DNA from: Ignelater luminosus
Lineage: Eukaryota; Arthropoda; Insecta; Coleoptera; Elateridae
Assembly (NCBI GenBank): GCA_011009095.1
Contig: VTPC01091033.1
Span: forward strand, 1 to 64,000
Reading direction: 5' to 3'
Length of the DNA: 64,000 nt
The position numbers and the translations under genes are program-made. This document shows, piece after piece, positions 10,537 through 22,540 of the stretch (the first letter of the stretch is position 1; each line of letters opens with the position of its first letter). The notes beneath the pieces are model-generated. The model saw nothing but the letters and a program-made list of their open reading frames with translations. It searched no databases and was not told where the DNA came from.

Positions 10537-13391
10537 CTTATTGTACATAGCTAAAGTAATTAGTGAGATACTTGCCAGAATGAAAGAAAGAAAAGCATGC
10601 TTGGAAGATTTGTCTATATTAATTATTATTAGGGCATCAGTATTCCTGTGGGAGTAATAAACAAGAATAAAATAAAAACTAAGCAGAGCGTAATGAACAC
10701 GGAACAATTTAATACGCATATCAAAATAGTACTTCAGGAAAGCACTTCCGTCGAAACTAATTACTAGTAAGACGGAAAACGATTTTTTACCCTAATAAAA
10801 GCATTTAATGACAAAAGGTGAAATTTTCTTTATTCCCTCATTAAACTTACGAGAGAAAACGATATACTATTCAAGGTTATAATTTACTTTGATTAATCTC
10901 CCGAGTCGAATGTTACCACCTCTTTTATTACCTCTATAAACTGGTAAAATTTAGGCGCGTAGGTGTTTTTGTTCTTCCCAGTTATTATTGGAAATATAAC
11001 ATTTAATTAAGATTCTCAATCTAATACTGTATTAACGAGAACTTATACGTGTTAACATTTCTTAATGAACAAACTTGTCCAATTTCGGTGTTACGTAAAA
11101 ATACAACCTTGGAATTATTTAAAAAAAAGGTTCTGTTGTGAAACTAAAATATCAAATTCATTTACTCTAGCACAAAATTCTTTAAGCAGATAAAATTCCC
11201 GAAGTATTGCTTTTGCTTCTTTACTTTATATTCTGTTCTTGTGTTTGCCAAATGCGTCATCCTCGATAAACTTGTAACTAACTGTAAGATAAGTAAGAAT
11301 TATTATGGTAGATATGTAGCAAAAAAAAAATTAAAAACATAATTAGCATGAATTTCTAACTTTCAGTCTGCTGTAGTCATTTTAAAAGGTTTTAAAAATA
11401 GAACGTACATGTCTCCAATTAAGTTTTCTTCCTCTGGTCTCCTTTGCATAGAAATTTATTCGCTTAAAAGCAAGACTATTTTCAAAATGACTTTCTACTA
11501 GGTCAATTTATACAGTACTGAATGAGAAAATACAGGAAATCAGTTCACGGTTTAATTGAAATAACACAAAATCTAAATGAAATCTAGAATTGTCTGTGCA
11601 ATTCTACATTCTTTCACTGCTTGTGCAGAATTTTAATGAATTGCCGCCGTCACGTTGGTCGCAATAGAAGAGAGGAAATCTATTCGAAATGGGCGAACTT
11701 TATAAAAGTTTTTCATTTCAGCATTTAAATGTTATTTTTACTTTCGCCCAAAACAATTGATGTTATTTAAATCCAATTACAATCAAGTGCTGCATTGGCA
11801 ACATAAACAACAAACACCCTTGCGTATGTTGTGCACACTAGTAGTTACATGCAGAATGCAAACACTTCGACAATATATCATGTTTACGTAGCTGTTTCCA
11901 AATTAATGTATAATCGTATCAATCAATAAACATTTCCCTCCTCTATTAATCCAGTTTACTACAAAAGCCATTCCAGAGACGTAAACGGCCTTTGTGCATG
12001 TCATCTTTCATCAGTAGAAAATTAGAAGATATTGCTCATTTCTAAATCCAGATTTGCCTTAATTTGTTGGAGCAACTACGTGTGTATGGAGAGTTTAATT
12101 GTAATTTATTGGGTTATTACGAGATTAAACAAGATCGTAATGTTAGAATGCTCGTGCATAATAATGCAATGAAAGCCATTTGACTGGCTTTAATTTGATT
12201 TCTTTCTTTTTCTCCTATTTTTTCCCATCGCAGTCGGTTATTTGCACTGCTGTAATTTTTTAAATTAACTTGTAAAACAAAATGTGAAAATCATACAGTT
12301 ACGACGATACAATCTGGCAAATAAATACGGTTCGCTCCCTCTGTTGATTTATTTTGAAATCATTACATTCTAATCAGTATTCTTTACATTTTCCATGTTG
12401 TCCCATGTAAAAATCCCGTTTTCATCGTATAGTATAAAAAAGGTCGATAACTCTTGTATTATATTTTAAATCTATATTGCAGTCTACAGTTAATTCTACC
12501 CGTTTGAATACCCGCCCAAAGTACATTTTTTCGTCATTATTGTACCATGTTTGACATTCATCATTCAATTAGCAAATTTCAGAGCGAACGATTGCGTTTT
12601 ATTGTTAGTTAGTTGTGTAAAATTTTCGTAAATTCCCTTGAAGAACCTGAAGGTAAAATTGAAATTTTTCGTTCAATTACTGCCAGGTATTAAAAATATT
12701 AGAATTATTCTGTATTTGCTTAATTGTCTGGTATTTACTATGAAAGTAGCAGACTATCGCAATTGTTTTGATCTTCTCCTTGGTATTCGTTAACTCCTTT
12801 CTTCAAATAACACTCTGAGTCGGCCAACTCAAGAAGAGATAGAAAGTTCGGATAGCTAAGGTAGATAGAGTTGCCTCTTGTTGTAAAAATACTAGACTCC
12901 TCTTGCGTATCCAGCCGCGGAGAATTTTGTTGGGAGAAACCGTTCTTTTTTTACCACAAGTATCGGCAAAAACTTAAAACAAAGACGCCAGACATTTTTC
13001 TTCAGTTCACGAGTTAACCTTTGCCATAGAAACTTAGAAGGTAATCAATTAAATGGTTTTTTTAATTGAGTAACTTTCTCGAACGATTCCATGAGCTTCA
13101 ATCAATCATGCAGCACGTCGACTACTTCGTGCCGTCAGTCCAGGTCGCCTGCTGTTTGAGTACTTCATTTCATTCTTTCACCATCAGGAACTTGGCGCAA
13201 AGGCTTGCGCGTGCTCTTGTGGTTCTCAAATCCACCATAAAATTCTTTTTCACTGGCTAAATATGCGAAGATTGCTTAACATCTTGGACAGCTTCAATGG
13301 CCTGATTTACCGACACAAAGTTCGGAACAAATTCTTCAAATAAAAATATATAATTATGTACCATAGTCTTCAAAAATATTTACCAAATATA
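10537..13391. other. AT-rich stretch, no gene recognised; part may be regulatory
   Basis: No coding signal or transposon end was found. The segment about 11640-12190 has many TAAT/ATTA homeodomain-type cores and unusually little low-complexity drift, which is the look of conserved non-coding DNA; this cannot be tested here. On the minus strand around 13090-13330 there are open but stop-broken pieces without a family match. Confidence 0.4.
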
Positions 13392-13466
13392 GAGTGTGTT
13401 CAGCGAGAAATGGAACAGTGCGATATCTCGGGAATAAATGCAGATTTTACAACTCTAAAAACTTTG

Positions 13467-13736
13467 CTATAAATGTAAGGTAGGAGCACATAGTTTGTGA
13501 TTGTGATTCCATTTCTGGAAGGTGTATCGTAGACTACACTTTTTAAATGTCAACAAAGAAAGTAGAGTTAAATCCGGAGAACGAGCTGACCATCTTATAG
13601 AACCATTAGTACCTATCCATCGTCTCGGAAATACCCTGTTCAAATGGTCTCTTACTATGTTACTGTTATGAACAGGGGCGCCATCTTGTTGAAAATACAT
13701 CACCTGCCACAAATTTAAATTAATTAACATTCTCAA
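13467..13736 (-). pseudogene. left-arm transposase 3' fragment (mariner-like)
   Basis: This 89-codon open stretch reads YFQQDGAPVHNSNIV (second catalytic Asp, codon 13683-13685), then FPRRWIGTNG and RWSARSPDLT (third Asp, 13572-13574). There are 36 residues between, the same spacing as in the element at 5828-7788. After SPDLT the expected PLDFFLWG is replaced by a deletion or frameshift (LLSLLTFKK). Confidence 0.8.
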
Positions 13737-13754
13737 GCAAAAGAGGTAGCTGAT

Positions 13755-13885
13755 GTATTAGGGTATTTTCGAGAAGATGGATAGGTACTAATAGTTTTCT
13801 AACATGGCCAGCTAATTCTCCGCATTTAACTCTACTTTCTTTGCGAACATTTAAAAAGTGTAGTCGAATTTGCTTATTATCTCTA
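13755..13885 (+). pseudogene. right-arm transposase 3' fragment, inverted copy
   Basis: Plus-strand reading VFSRRWIGTN, then WPANSPHLTLLSLRTFKK, is the counterpart of the left arm. The third catalytic Asp has become His (SPH). It shares the same LLSL..TFKK deletion joint as the left arm, so the defect predates the inverted duplication. Confidence 0.75.
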
Positions 13886-14215
13886 CAGAATACAATATTT
13901 AAATCTTTGTGTTAAATTTATAAAAATTAATATTTTCCCGAAAAGTAAACCAGATAGGTTGGTAGCAGTTATAAGAAAAGAAGAAAAGTTATCATAAATT
14001 TGTTGCAAATTCCAAAAATCAAATAAAAACAAGGAAATTCCATTTAAAAAAATTAAGTTAGAAGCGCCACCTGGAGGTGACGCATTTGATTTAAAAACTT
14101 TTTATCACAAAATATGTGCCCCTACCTTACATTTATAACAAAGCTTTCAGCATTTTAAAATCTGCATTCGTTCTCGAGATATCGCGCTGTCCCATTCCTC
14201 GCTGAACACACTGTA

Positions 14216-16468
14216 TACCTCTAGTTAGCAATCAGTCGAGGCAAGAGCAATTAATACTACGGTTTATAGGTTTGCGTAACCCCCGGCATCATACCACAAA
14301 CGCCTGTTATCGGCGTAATACTTGAGCTTGCATTCATACGATGAATAGTATAAGACTTGGTTTGCAGAGAGTGTGCAAACCGAATAGTCACGCATTGCGA
14401 GAAACCCTTTCAATTTTGCCTGCGTTGCATAAAGGTATGTATTGGGGTTACTGAGTAAGCTCAAAACGTACCTCAGTTAAGTAAGTGGGCTCTTATCGTG
14501 TGGGCGAACTTCTTGTGATTTTGTTGCCTCACGAACGTACATGTCAAGGCACGTTTGCTTCGCAATCATACCTGAAACTGACGGTTTGTGCTCTGTTGTG
14601 CAATATTCCATACCTTAAAGAGCCTGGGATTTTACACGTCGAATACTAACCGCTCATCATATGCAGCTTTGTAATGACATCTCTAAATGCTACAACTTCT
14701 CCTATGATTGCACCACGAGTTGCCACTTACCGTACAAAGACAAATTAGCAAGCCATTCCTATTCTGAAAGCCTTGTTGTTCTTTATGAATCTACTGGTAA
14801 TTTGTCCAACATGAATTATCTTTAAAAAATATTTTATGAACACTAAGGCAGAACTCAAACAGTCCGACCGCACCGATCAGCCGCGATCAACTAAAATTTC
14901 GAATGTAAATGAATGAGTAACATCACACAAAGGTTCTTAGGTTATAACGCTTGCCTCGTAGGCTGTCGTCAGTTACCATGACGTAGCAAGGTTATAGAAC
15001 ATCACTGTTTAAGATGGTTCTTTGTACATATAAATATTCTGATTTTACTTAATTATTAATTGGCAATAGGGCGTCATATTATCAGATGGCGGCTTACGAG
15101 TCAACCGTAATAGTCTAAGAACTGCATCACACTGCATCGAGCGTAGGTCATCATCATCAGTTCAAAAATACGATGATGAAGTTGAAAATAAACAAAAACT
15201 AAGACTTGTTGCCAAGAGCAGCTCGTCTTCTCCACAGCAACTAATAATGCTAATTTCCCAAATTGCATAAAAATTCGATTATTGCGAAAGAGAGTTTTCT
15301 TACAAAATTTGCAACAAAATGCAAAGTCCCAAACCGAAAATCGTTCAAACATTAGAAACAAACAAAAAAGTAATTAGATTTAACAGTCGCAGCTCTGACG
15401 GACCAGTTTCGTGTGACGTCAGTTGTGACTCCTTTGTGTCTGTGCCTTTTTCCCTTTAAAAGCGCTGTTGGTCGTGGCCACCTCCCGACCTCCATCTCTA
15501 GTGTAGTCCGCATTCACTCACATCTAGAGAGATCGTGGGCACCCGTCTTAACATCCTTCCCATCAACGAGTTGCCCAACGGACATCTTTGCCCTAGAGAA
15601 AAGCGAAACTATTTCCATTAGGTGTATGATTTCTTTCCTCTCTTGAGATTTCATTTATCGAATAGCTGCCGAAGCGCAAAGTAGTGCTACCGACTGTTAC
15701 CGTGCTCCACGTCCACTGCGTTCTTGTGTGAAACTGCGATCTTGAAAAGTGACTTTTGTAGTCGCACCGCACCAACAGCAAATATTTGGAACAACTGCTT
15801 TCTCCGTTTCACTTGCTGACATCCTACAGTCTCTATAAATAAAATCTTTTTATATTTTAACAATTAACTACGATACACACAAAAGTTGGCATGTCTGCAT
15901 GCAACTTTGAAGACTAATAACTCCGTGACTAAGACAAACAGACTATATCGGTTTAATATGAAAACATACTTGTCTAGTCACTAGAAATATTCCCTGTCAG
16001 TCCATAGATGTAATTTATTAACACTCTGTATATTGCTTCTGCCAATGATAACTTCCACCTCAATCGGTGCCGGCAATTTCGTTATGAACCGCCTCCAAGC
16101 CAGTACCATAGCCCTGCCTACCAAAGCTGCCTTTCTCTACCAATTCCTTAATATTAATCCACAAGAAGAGGGAAAAGACGCCTATAACGTCCAGGAAATT
16201 AACAGAGACTTGATTGTTCCGATTGACACATGCACATATCAAGCGAGAAGCTTGCGTGGAAAAGCAGATATATCCATTTTGAAATTTTTTTTAGAAAATG
16301 GAAAAAACTTTTTATCTTTTTTAACTTTTTTATCTCTTGACATTTAAAAACAGTTATGACTGCTGAATGCTTTTATTATGGGAAGTGGTTAGAATGGTGC
16401 TAATATGATTTAAATTTCAGTTACGGTTTTTCCAAAATCTTAAGAAATAGTTTGGACATATTTTTTAA
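14216..16468. other. stretch without recognised gene
   Basis: Open frames near 15413-15646 and 16033-16347 overlap open frames on the opposite strand, and neither shows a family motif. The 15410-15600 part is somewhat GC-richer than its surroundings. I see no transposon ends. Confidence 0.45.
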
Positions 16469-16870
16469 TCAAAACATCAGTACCTGTATAATATACGAAT
16501 TCTTATTCTGGCCTGCGCATCCGTCGCAGTACAGCCGAATGGTGTTTATTTCGGTGCCATCTACTGTGTTCAAAGAACTTCTGTGGATCCTGTAACAGCT
16601 AAATCTTCCGTCCATACATAAAAAATGGGATTTCCAGACTATTTGATGAGAGTAAAATGCATCCCATATGGGAGTATGAGGAAAGGGTTGCAGCTGTTGT
16701 AGGTTGTTTACCCCGAGTTTCTTTGGCGAGGCTATAGAAAGCAAAAGCACGTTTTCGGTAGACAGAAAATTGCCTTTTTTCCTCCTCATTTGTTTCAATT
16801 TTATATTGCTTTTTTGTTGTGGTACACTTCGAACAGACATCTGAAGAAAGTGAAAAAAATTCGATGTTAA
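16469..16870 (-). pseudogene. broken gene piece with Cys motif and CDGCAGQNKN block (DUF7869-like, tentative)
   Basis: On the minus strand a frame about 16599-16850 reads SSDVCSKCTTTKKQYK, then EEEKRQFSVYRKRAFAFYSLAKE, a Cys-x-x-Cys block followed by a charged helix. A shift into another frame then gives IRLYCDGCAGQNKNSYIIQ (about 16480-16536) and a stop at 16469-16471. The pairing of a Cys block, a helix and an (D)xCxGQNKN block is what I recall of a widespread family of uncharacterised, possibly transposon-derived proteins; I am not certain of the family number. A splice-acceptor-like CTTTCTTCAG precedes DVCSKC. Frameshift and lack of the downstream half indicate a pseudogene. Confidence 0.5.
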
Positions 16871-16899
16871 ATGCATACAAAAAGATTTTTCTAAACATA

Positions 16900-17700
16900 A
16901 AATACGGCGCCCACTGCGACCTTCATGTGCTGATTCAGGATATGGCCCCGAGCAGACCGAAGGACCACACCACGCGAGGACACCGCCGCCACCGACAGGC
17001 CGATGGCACCCTTTTCCAACCACCGATGAGCCCGTGACAACCCAGATCCTCCGGCCGTCAACCGTCCGCATCATCGTCCCGCTAATCGACCTTCTTGCCG
17101 TAAAGAAGAGATGGCTCCAAGGGACTTCGGAAGTCGTCGGACCGTCAATTACCGTTTGCCTTGCAAACGGATACGACCGGGTAAGCATGGCAGCGTGGTC
17201 AAATCAAGAAAATGGGGACCAGCGACACGTGATCTCGCACTCCAGCGCTCGCCTCCACCCTTACCAGAATACCTAGAACGAGAACCTACTCAACGTGCTC
17301 TTCAGCTTGAGGCGACACAGCAACGCTGCCACGGGTGCGTCTCCAAGCGCCATCCTTTACAGACAAGACTTACGATATTTCGACTAGCGGGGCACCGACG
17401 CCCAACAACCGCCACAATCCCCGGAGTACAGACACGCAGAGGGCCGGCGCAAATAGCACCAGTACATGGACGCTCGCCGCAAGCCACCCGGAGCACCGCC
17501 GAGCCGCAATTCGCACGATGAGACCGGGCAATACGCCGCAACCCGCCACAGCAGCAGTGCTATCAGCCGTTCGCCCAAAAGTGGAACGGGCCTCACCACA
17601 TCCTCCGCCGTCTCTCCAAAAACCACATGTACATGTACAAAAGCCCTCCGACATCCACCACGACCTGGACCAGCCACGACGTTAGCGTTTAAGTGTTGTG
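16900..17700. other. GC-rich island of unknown origin
   Basis: Base composition changes abruptly from AT-rich to clearly GC-rich near 16905 and back near 17690. Overlapping open frames of 72-136 codons exist on both strands (for example 17111-17521 plus, 17384-17749 minus). They are Pro/Arg/Ser/Thr-rich on plus and Gly/Arg-rich on minus, as expected from composition alone. No domain was recognised. A transposon ORF or untranslated region is the likeliest source, because the related repeat at 18190-18450 follows, as it does after the GC-rich island at 33400-34560. Confidence 0.5.
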
Positions 17701-18189
17701 TAGAAAACCAAAACGTGATTAGGTGAAATGAGTAAAATACATACATCAAAGACCGTTACTTTAGATTGTAGGTTAGTGTTTAATTACCTTTTATTGTAAA
17801 TAAATTTTGGTGGTTAGAACTAAGGTAACGTGACATTAAAGTGAACATTCCGAACGATTTCAAGGGTAAGAAAAATCACAGACAATTTTAGGTTATAGTC
17901 TAGTGTGTTTAAATATGTTTTTGGTCATTAATGTATGTAACGCTTGATGTGTTCTCAATGTACTTTGATCTGTTTTTTCAAAAAAAAAAAAAGAACAAAC
18001 AACAAGCAAATATAAACATCGATGCAAATGAAGTTATGACTCGGTCGACAGATCGGAGGCGAATGTTACCAGCAGCAAGCCCAAGACTCCTAATCTCTCG
18101 CCATAACTCATTGGCCTTGGGATGGACCAATGTTAACCCCGGATGCAAGTTAACGTTTAAAAGCAGTGAGCCAAGTGAGAATCTTTCTT

Positions 18190-18450
18190 CGATCATAAAA
18201 ATAACACCTCTCTACCTTCAACGATCTTCGAGATAACATCTCTTTTATGTCTCAGCAATCTTAAAGATAATATACTCCGATTCTTGACGCAACCATGCCT
18301 CAATCTCTTATTCTGCCTCAAAACCACGTGTTTTATTTAATAAAACAACACCCCCTAACCTCAAAATATCACTATTCTTGTAAGTCCATCTGGGTCAATG
18401 CCGTCAGAAATTCACCATCTCCGAGCCGCCCACGCCACCCCTAGCTCACC
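18190..18450 (+). repeat. dispersed repeat, copy 1
   Basis: Shares phrases in the same order with 34660-34990: ATCTTCGAGATAACATCTC, an AATAATATA-type stretch, CCCTAACCTCA, a 'gtaag...tcatctgggtcaatgcc' type phrase and CCATCTCC. Each copy follows a GC-rich island, suggesting the tail of one transposon family. Confidence 0.6.
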
Positions 18451-21400
18451 CAAGCCACCTGGTGACATTAGCTTGGTAGCCATGCTAACATTTAAATTTG
18501 CTCTACCCTCCCCCCAAACCGAATATTATTATCAGGTACTTCGCTTCTTCATAAATTGTCGATTAAGTTTAATCCTAAGCTTTGATCCAGCGATCGCTGC
18601 CACCGACAGAAAGAAAACTCTAAATTCATACAAAATCCACCGTAACATCTATTACCAAGACCAAACTACCTCCAGTGGCCCGCGATCGACCTCTGGCTTT
18701 AACCAGGACAACTGCGTTGGCCAATAATTAGACTTCGTCCTCAAATAAGTCATCCGTGTTGGCCCGCTATCGGTTTTGGGTTTTTCTAGAAATTTCTTTA
18801 CCGTAATGTTAGAATGTAATCTCGCAACAATTTTTATATATAACACACACACTAATTTAAAATTATTGCTAATTGCTCTAGTTTTTCCTAAAAAATAAAT
18901 TTAATATTACATTTTAGAAGTTTATTTACGGTTGTTACACAGATTTTTTTTTAAAGCAAAAACGAAATTCTGGCCTCTTCTTAATAAGAATCATACTAAA
19001 TTAAAATTTAAATCCTTCACGTGCCTGATTACGAAAAAAAAAGAGGGAAGAAACTTATAAAACAGCTAAATGATGATGCTACGTAAAAAAGGGAAAAAAT
19101 ATCCAAAAGAAACTTTCATAAAAGCAGATTTAGAGGAATATATGGAAAAAAAAGTCATACTCGAGAACTAACTACTAGTACTATTTATATAATATTTTAA
19201 CGAGCCATGTTTGATTAAAAGTTGAAGAAAGTTCTGCGCTTAATGTTTCACTAAATGGTGCACGCAAAACTCGTTAAATGCGCTTTCAGATCGTTATTCT
19301 AATTTTAATGGGTATTTTCTGCATTTATATGTCCTGCGTCTCCCGAGTTAACTAACGACGTAAATGATCATTATTTTTTTATTAGCTCCAACGCGTGCGC
19401 TCGTCATCAAAATTATCTGAGCAAGCAAGAGAGAGGGAAAAAAAGAAATAAAGAGAAAATTAAGAAGTTGGTTATATGAGCAATTCTTCCAACAAAGACA
19501 TATCTAAGAAAAGTTTTTACTTTATTTTCTAGCAATTCCGTTAAGCTCGCGCAATGGGCACAGCGTTTAATATATACGACCAATATCCATTTAAGTTCTA
19601 TAGGCAGCGGTCTCGGTGGCCAAGTTTCCGAACCATTCGCCACTTACTCAGATTACACATGACAAAGCCTAGCTGTTACATGGGGAAATTGGATTGTATT
19701 AGATAAGGAGAATACATTGCCTGCTCTCAAAGCTATTGACTTATACTTTTTGTCGCTGTTATACCGAACAACTTCCTTTTATATAAAGGTTTCTTATTAC
19801 CACATTAAGAAAAGACTACCACCTATTACAATTTATCACGAAGCTTTTAACTTTTTTTTCGCTTCCCTTCCCTTAACTTTTTACTACCTAATTTTCTTTC
19901 TAACAACAGAATTTTATTACTTTCTCTTCTTATTATTGCGAATCCATTCTTTATAGCTTCATCCTAATCTATTTAAAATCTTAAACTTGCCAAAATAATT
20001 TAAAAGGGCGTTTATTTGAAGAATAACACAAAATCAACAGTCCAGATCTAAACAGTTCATCTGAAAGCTTGCATGGGGTGATCTCGGGTTAACTCTATAG
20101 TTGATCAAAAATGAATCGAATTAACTCTAGCCCTCCACAAAGGGCCGGAATTGAAATTCTAGGGGGACAAAATTGGTAGAGTGGTATAATCTTCAAATGC
20201 ATATATTCAGTTCACTTTATTTTGCTACATGTAGGTAGGCAACACATATAGCAAAGAACCACATATCATATGTAACTTTTGTTTTTTAAATTTCTTTAAA
20301 TAAATTTCTTTAAATAGACTTAAAGATCAAAGTCGTAGGTGACGAGGTCATTACATGTAATATAAGATTAGATAATTCTTTTCAAAATGACATATTCATA
20401 ATTTTTGAGTTGTTTGTTTTCCACAGCTATCCCATTTAAAAATTGGAAGAAGTTATCTATGATATGCAAACTGTGTTGCCTACCTATTTGTAGAGGAATA
20501 TATATGTGAGAGAGATCTACTATAAAGCCAGTTTTAGGTTCAAAACAGAATTTTTCTGCATTCCACGTCTGATTTGATTCTAACTTGAGTTATTTAGAAA
20601 CACAGAGCTTATTAATTAATTCAGTCTGGTGAAACATAATCTATATACGGTGTCCGCGAAAGTCACCGCCAAATTCAAAAGATAGATTCTATGCCTAAAA
20701 GTAAGAAAAAAGAAGTTCTGAACTAAAAGTCGCCGACGGTGGGCAGCCAAGCTGTCGAAGCCGTCAATCTCTTATTTAATTAAGTAAAGCTTGCAGATAG
20801 TCTAGAACAGTCAACTCAGAACGGTGTGAACAAGTACAAAACGTTACTGAATAGATCAAAGAAGATGTGCGAAGAGTCGATCTTGAATTAAGCAATCAAT
20901 GAATGAAATATGTTTTGTCCAAAATAATCTAACAGAACAAGCAATGCTATTGTCTTTCTGTCACGAATTTCTATCCAAAATTTACCGAATTTGAGCATTC
21001 TCTCGCATTCGTAAATTGCATTCCCTTGGAAGAAGACAGTGATCAAAGTTGGGTCAGGAATTTTTGTGGAAAATGCTAATAGATTAGGAGGAATTGGGTC
21101 ATTTGCCTAATAAGATAAAATAAGAAAAAGTAAACACAACTTTTATTCAATTATAGATTCTCTCATTCACATTTACTCCTCTTATACACTTCTCAACCCT
21201 GACGTTCTGGAATATAAAAAAGGTGGACAAGGGAATTGCATTGAAAAATTCTATGTATGGCTTTTGCACTCCCTGCAAAAACATCTTGTCGACGTCCATG
21301 CCTTTGTCAACCTTGTGTTCACTTCTGTGATATTAGAGAAACTTTGTGAAGGTCCTATTTCTTATTACTTGTGCCACACTGGGTCTGATCTTGTATTACT

Positions 21401-22540
21401 ATAATGCTACCACATGTTGGAGGAGAAATAAAGATTATTACAAAGATTCCCCACATAGATGACGTCATACCAATTTATGGTGTATTAAGTCAAACGTATC
21501 ATTGTTGTCCCTGCATTTCGTATAATATATTCACGTTGTATTTAAATGAGGGTTGGTTATGCTTTTGATTTGTTACGTTGGAAGCTGTTTGGCTACCTTG
21601 CGCTTTCCAAATCACATTCTTAACAACTTTGCCCATTTTGCATTTTAATCTAGTTTGTTTAATTACTTCATACTTGTCAGGCAATCAAATGAAAACATAC
21701 TTGATGTTTGCAAATTTGAAAACTACTAAACAATAAATGACGGAAAATATAACCTTCAAACTTCAAGAAAGCATGTCAAAGTCAGAAGTCTCACTTACAC
21801 GATTTTGCATGTTATTTACACAACCCAAATTATCAAATTTTCATGGCTAGGTCTCATCTAAAAACAACTGTATATTGCTATACAGGTTGTATTCAAAATG
21901 TCACATAATCTGTACACCACGTTAATCTACATGAATATATGTTTAAAAAAGTTCAGTATATTTTTGTCATAAATTTATAATAATTTTTAAAATAAGCTCA
22001 ATTAAACCCTTTTAAAGCTGGCAACGCTGCGTGACAATCTAGTTCTATTTTATTAAGATTGCTAGTTGTAAAGCTACTGTTTTTCTGAAATAACTTCATA
22101 TCAACAGCAATGCATTGCAACATATGTTTAAAGGCTCCTTAGCGAAGATTGAACAATATTAAGAGCGGATTACAGGCAAGAAGAAAAAACAAAAATATGA
22201 CTAAATCCTTTTTTTTTATTACTTACTATTTACTATTTAAACGTCATAAATGTATTGAAAATATTCATTACCTAAATGTAAAACCTTACCTTCATACAAT
22301 GAACCAGTTCATAATATTAACGAAAGTTGTTATTAAATTCAATTAATATATTCATTGCATTTATGAATGGTTCTAATTACAATAAAACCTTTTTATTAAT
22401 GTAATGAACTTCTGTTCATTGTATTAACAACGCGCAGCATAACATTAAACATTGATACATTACTTAATGATCGGCATTTCATAGTACCGATGAACATGTT
22501 CTTTGGTCAAATATTGATAAACTATGATTCTCTTTCTTAC
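18451..22540. other. AT-rich stretch with isolated transposon-like ends
   Basis: No gene was recognised. CTATATACGGTGTCCGCGAA near 20641 and ATACAGGTTGTATTCAAAATG near 21881 look like solitary terminal repeats of mariner-type elements; partner ends were not found. An imperfect hairpin with arms TAATGTAATGAAC and GTTCATTGTATTA lies near 22397-22428. Confidence 0.4.

Larger units (their letters stand above)
13392..14213. mobile_element. mirror-image (fold-back) mariner derivative, 822 bp
   Basis: The ends GAGTGTGTTCAGCGAG and CTCGCTGAACACACTG are inverse of each other and flanked by TA (13390-13391, 14214-14215). Inverse similarity continues inward past the terminal repeat: the transposase 3' region is present twice, minus strand on the left and plus strand on the right, meeting near 13745. 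The right arm carries about 190 bp of subterminal sequence (about 13880-14110) absent from the left. It encodes no DNA-binding domain and cannot be autonomous. Confidence 0.75.

Noticed and set aside
16469-17188. 239-codon minus-strand frame taken as one protein
   Set aside because: Only its last part matches a motif; the first part is the antisense of the GC-rich island and the middle lies in the wrong frame relative to the Cys block.
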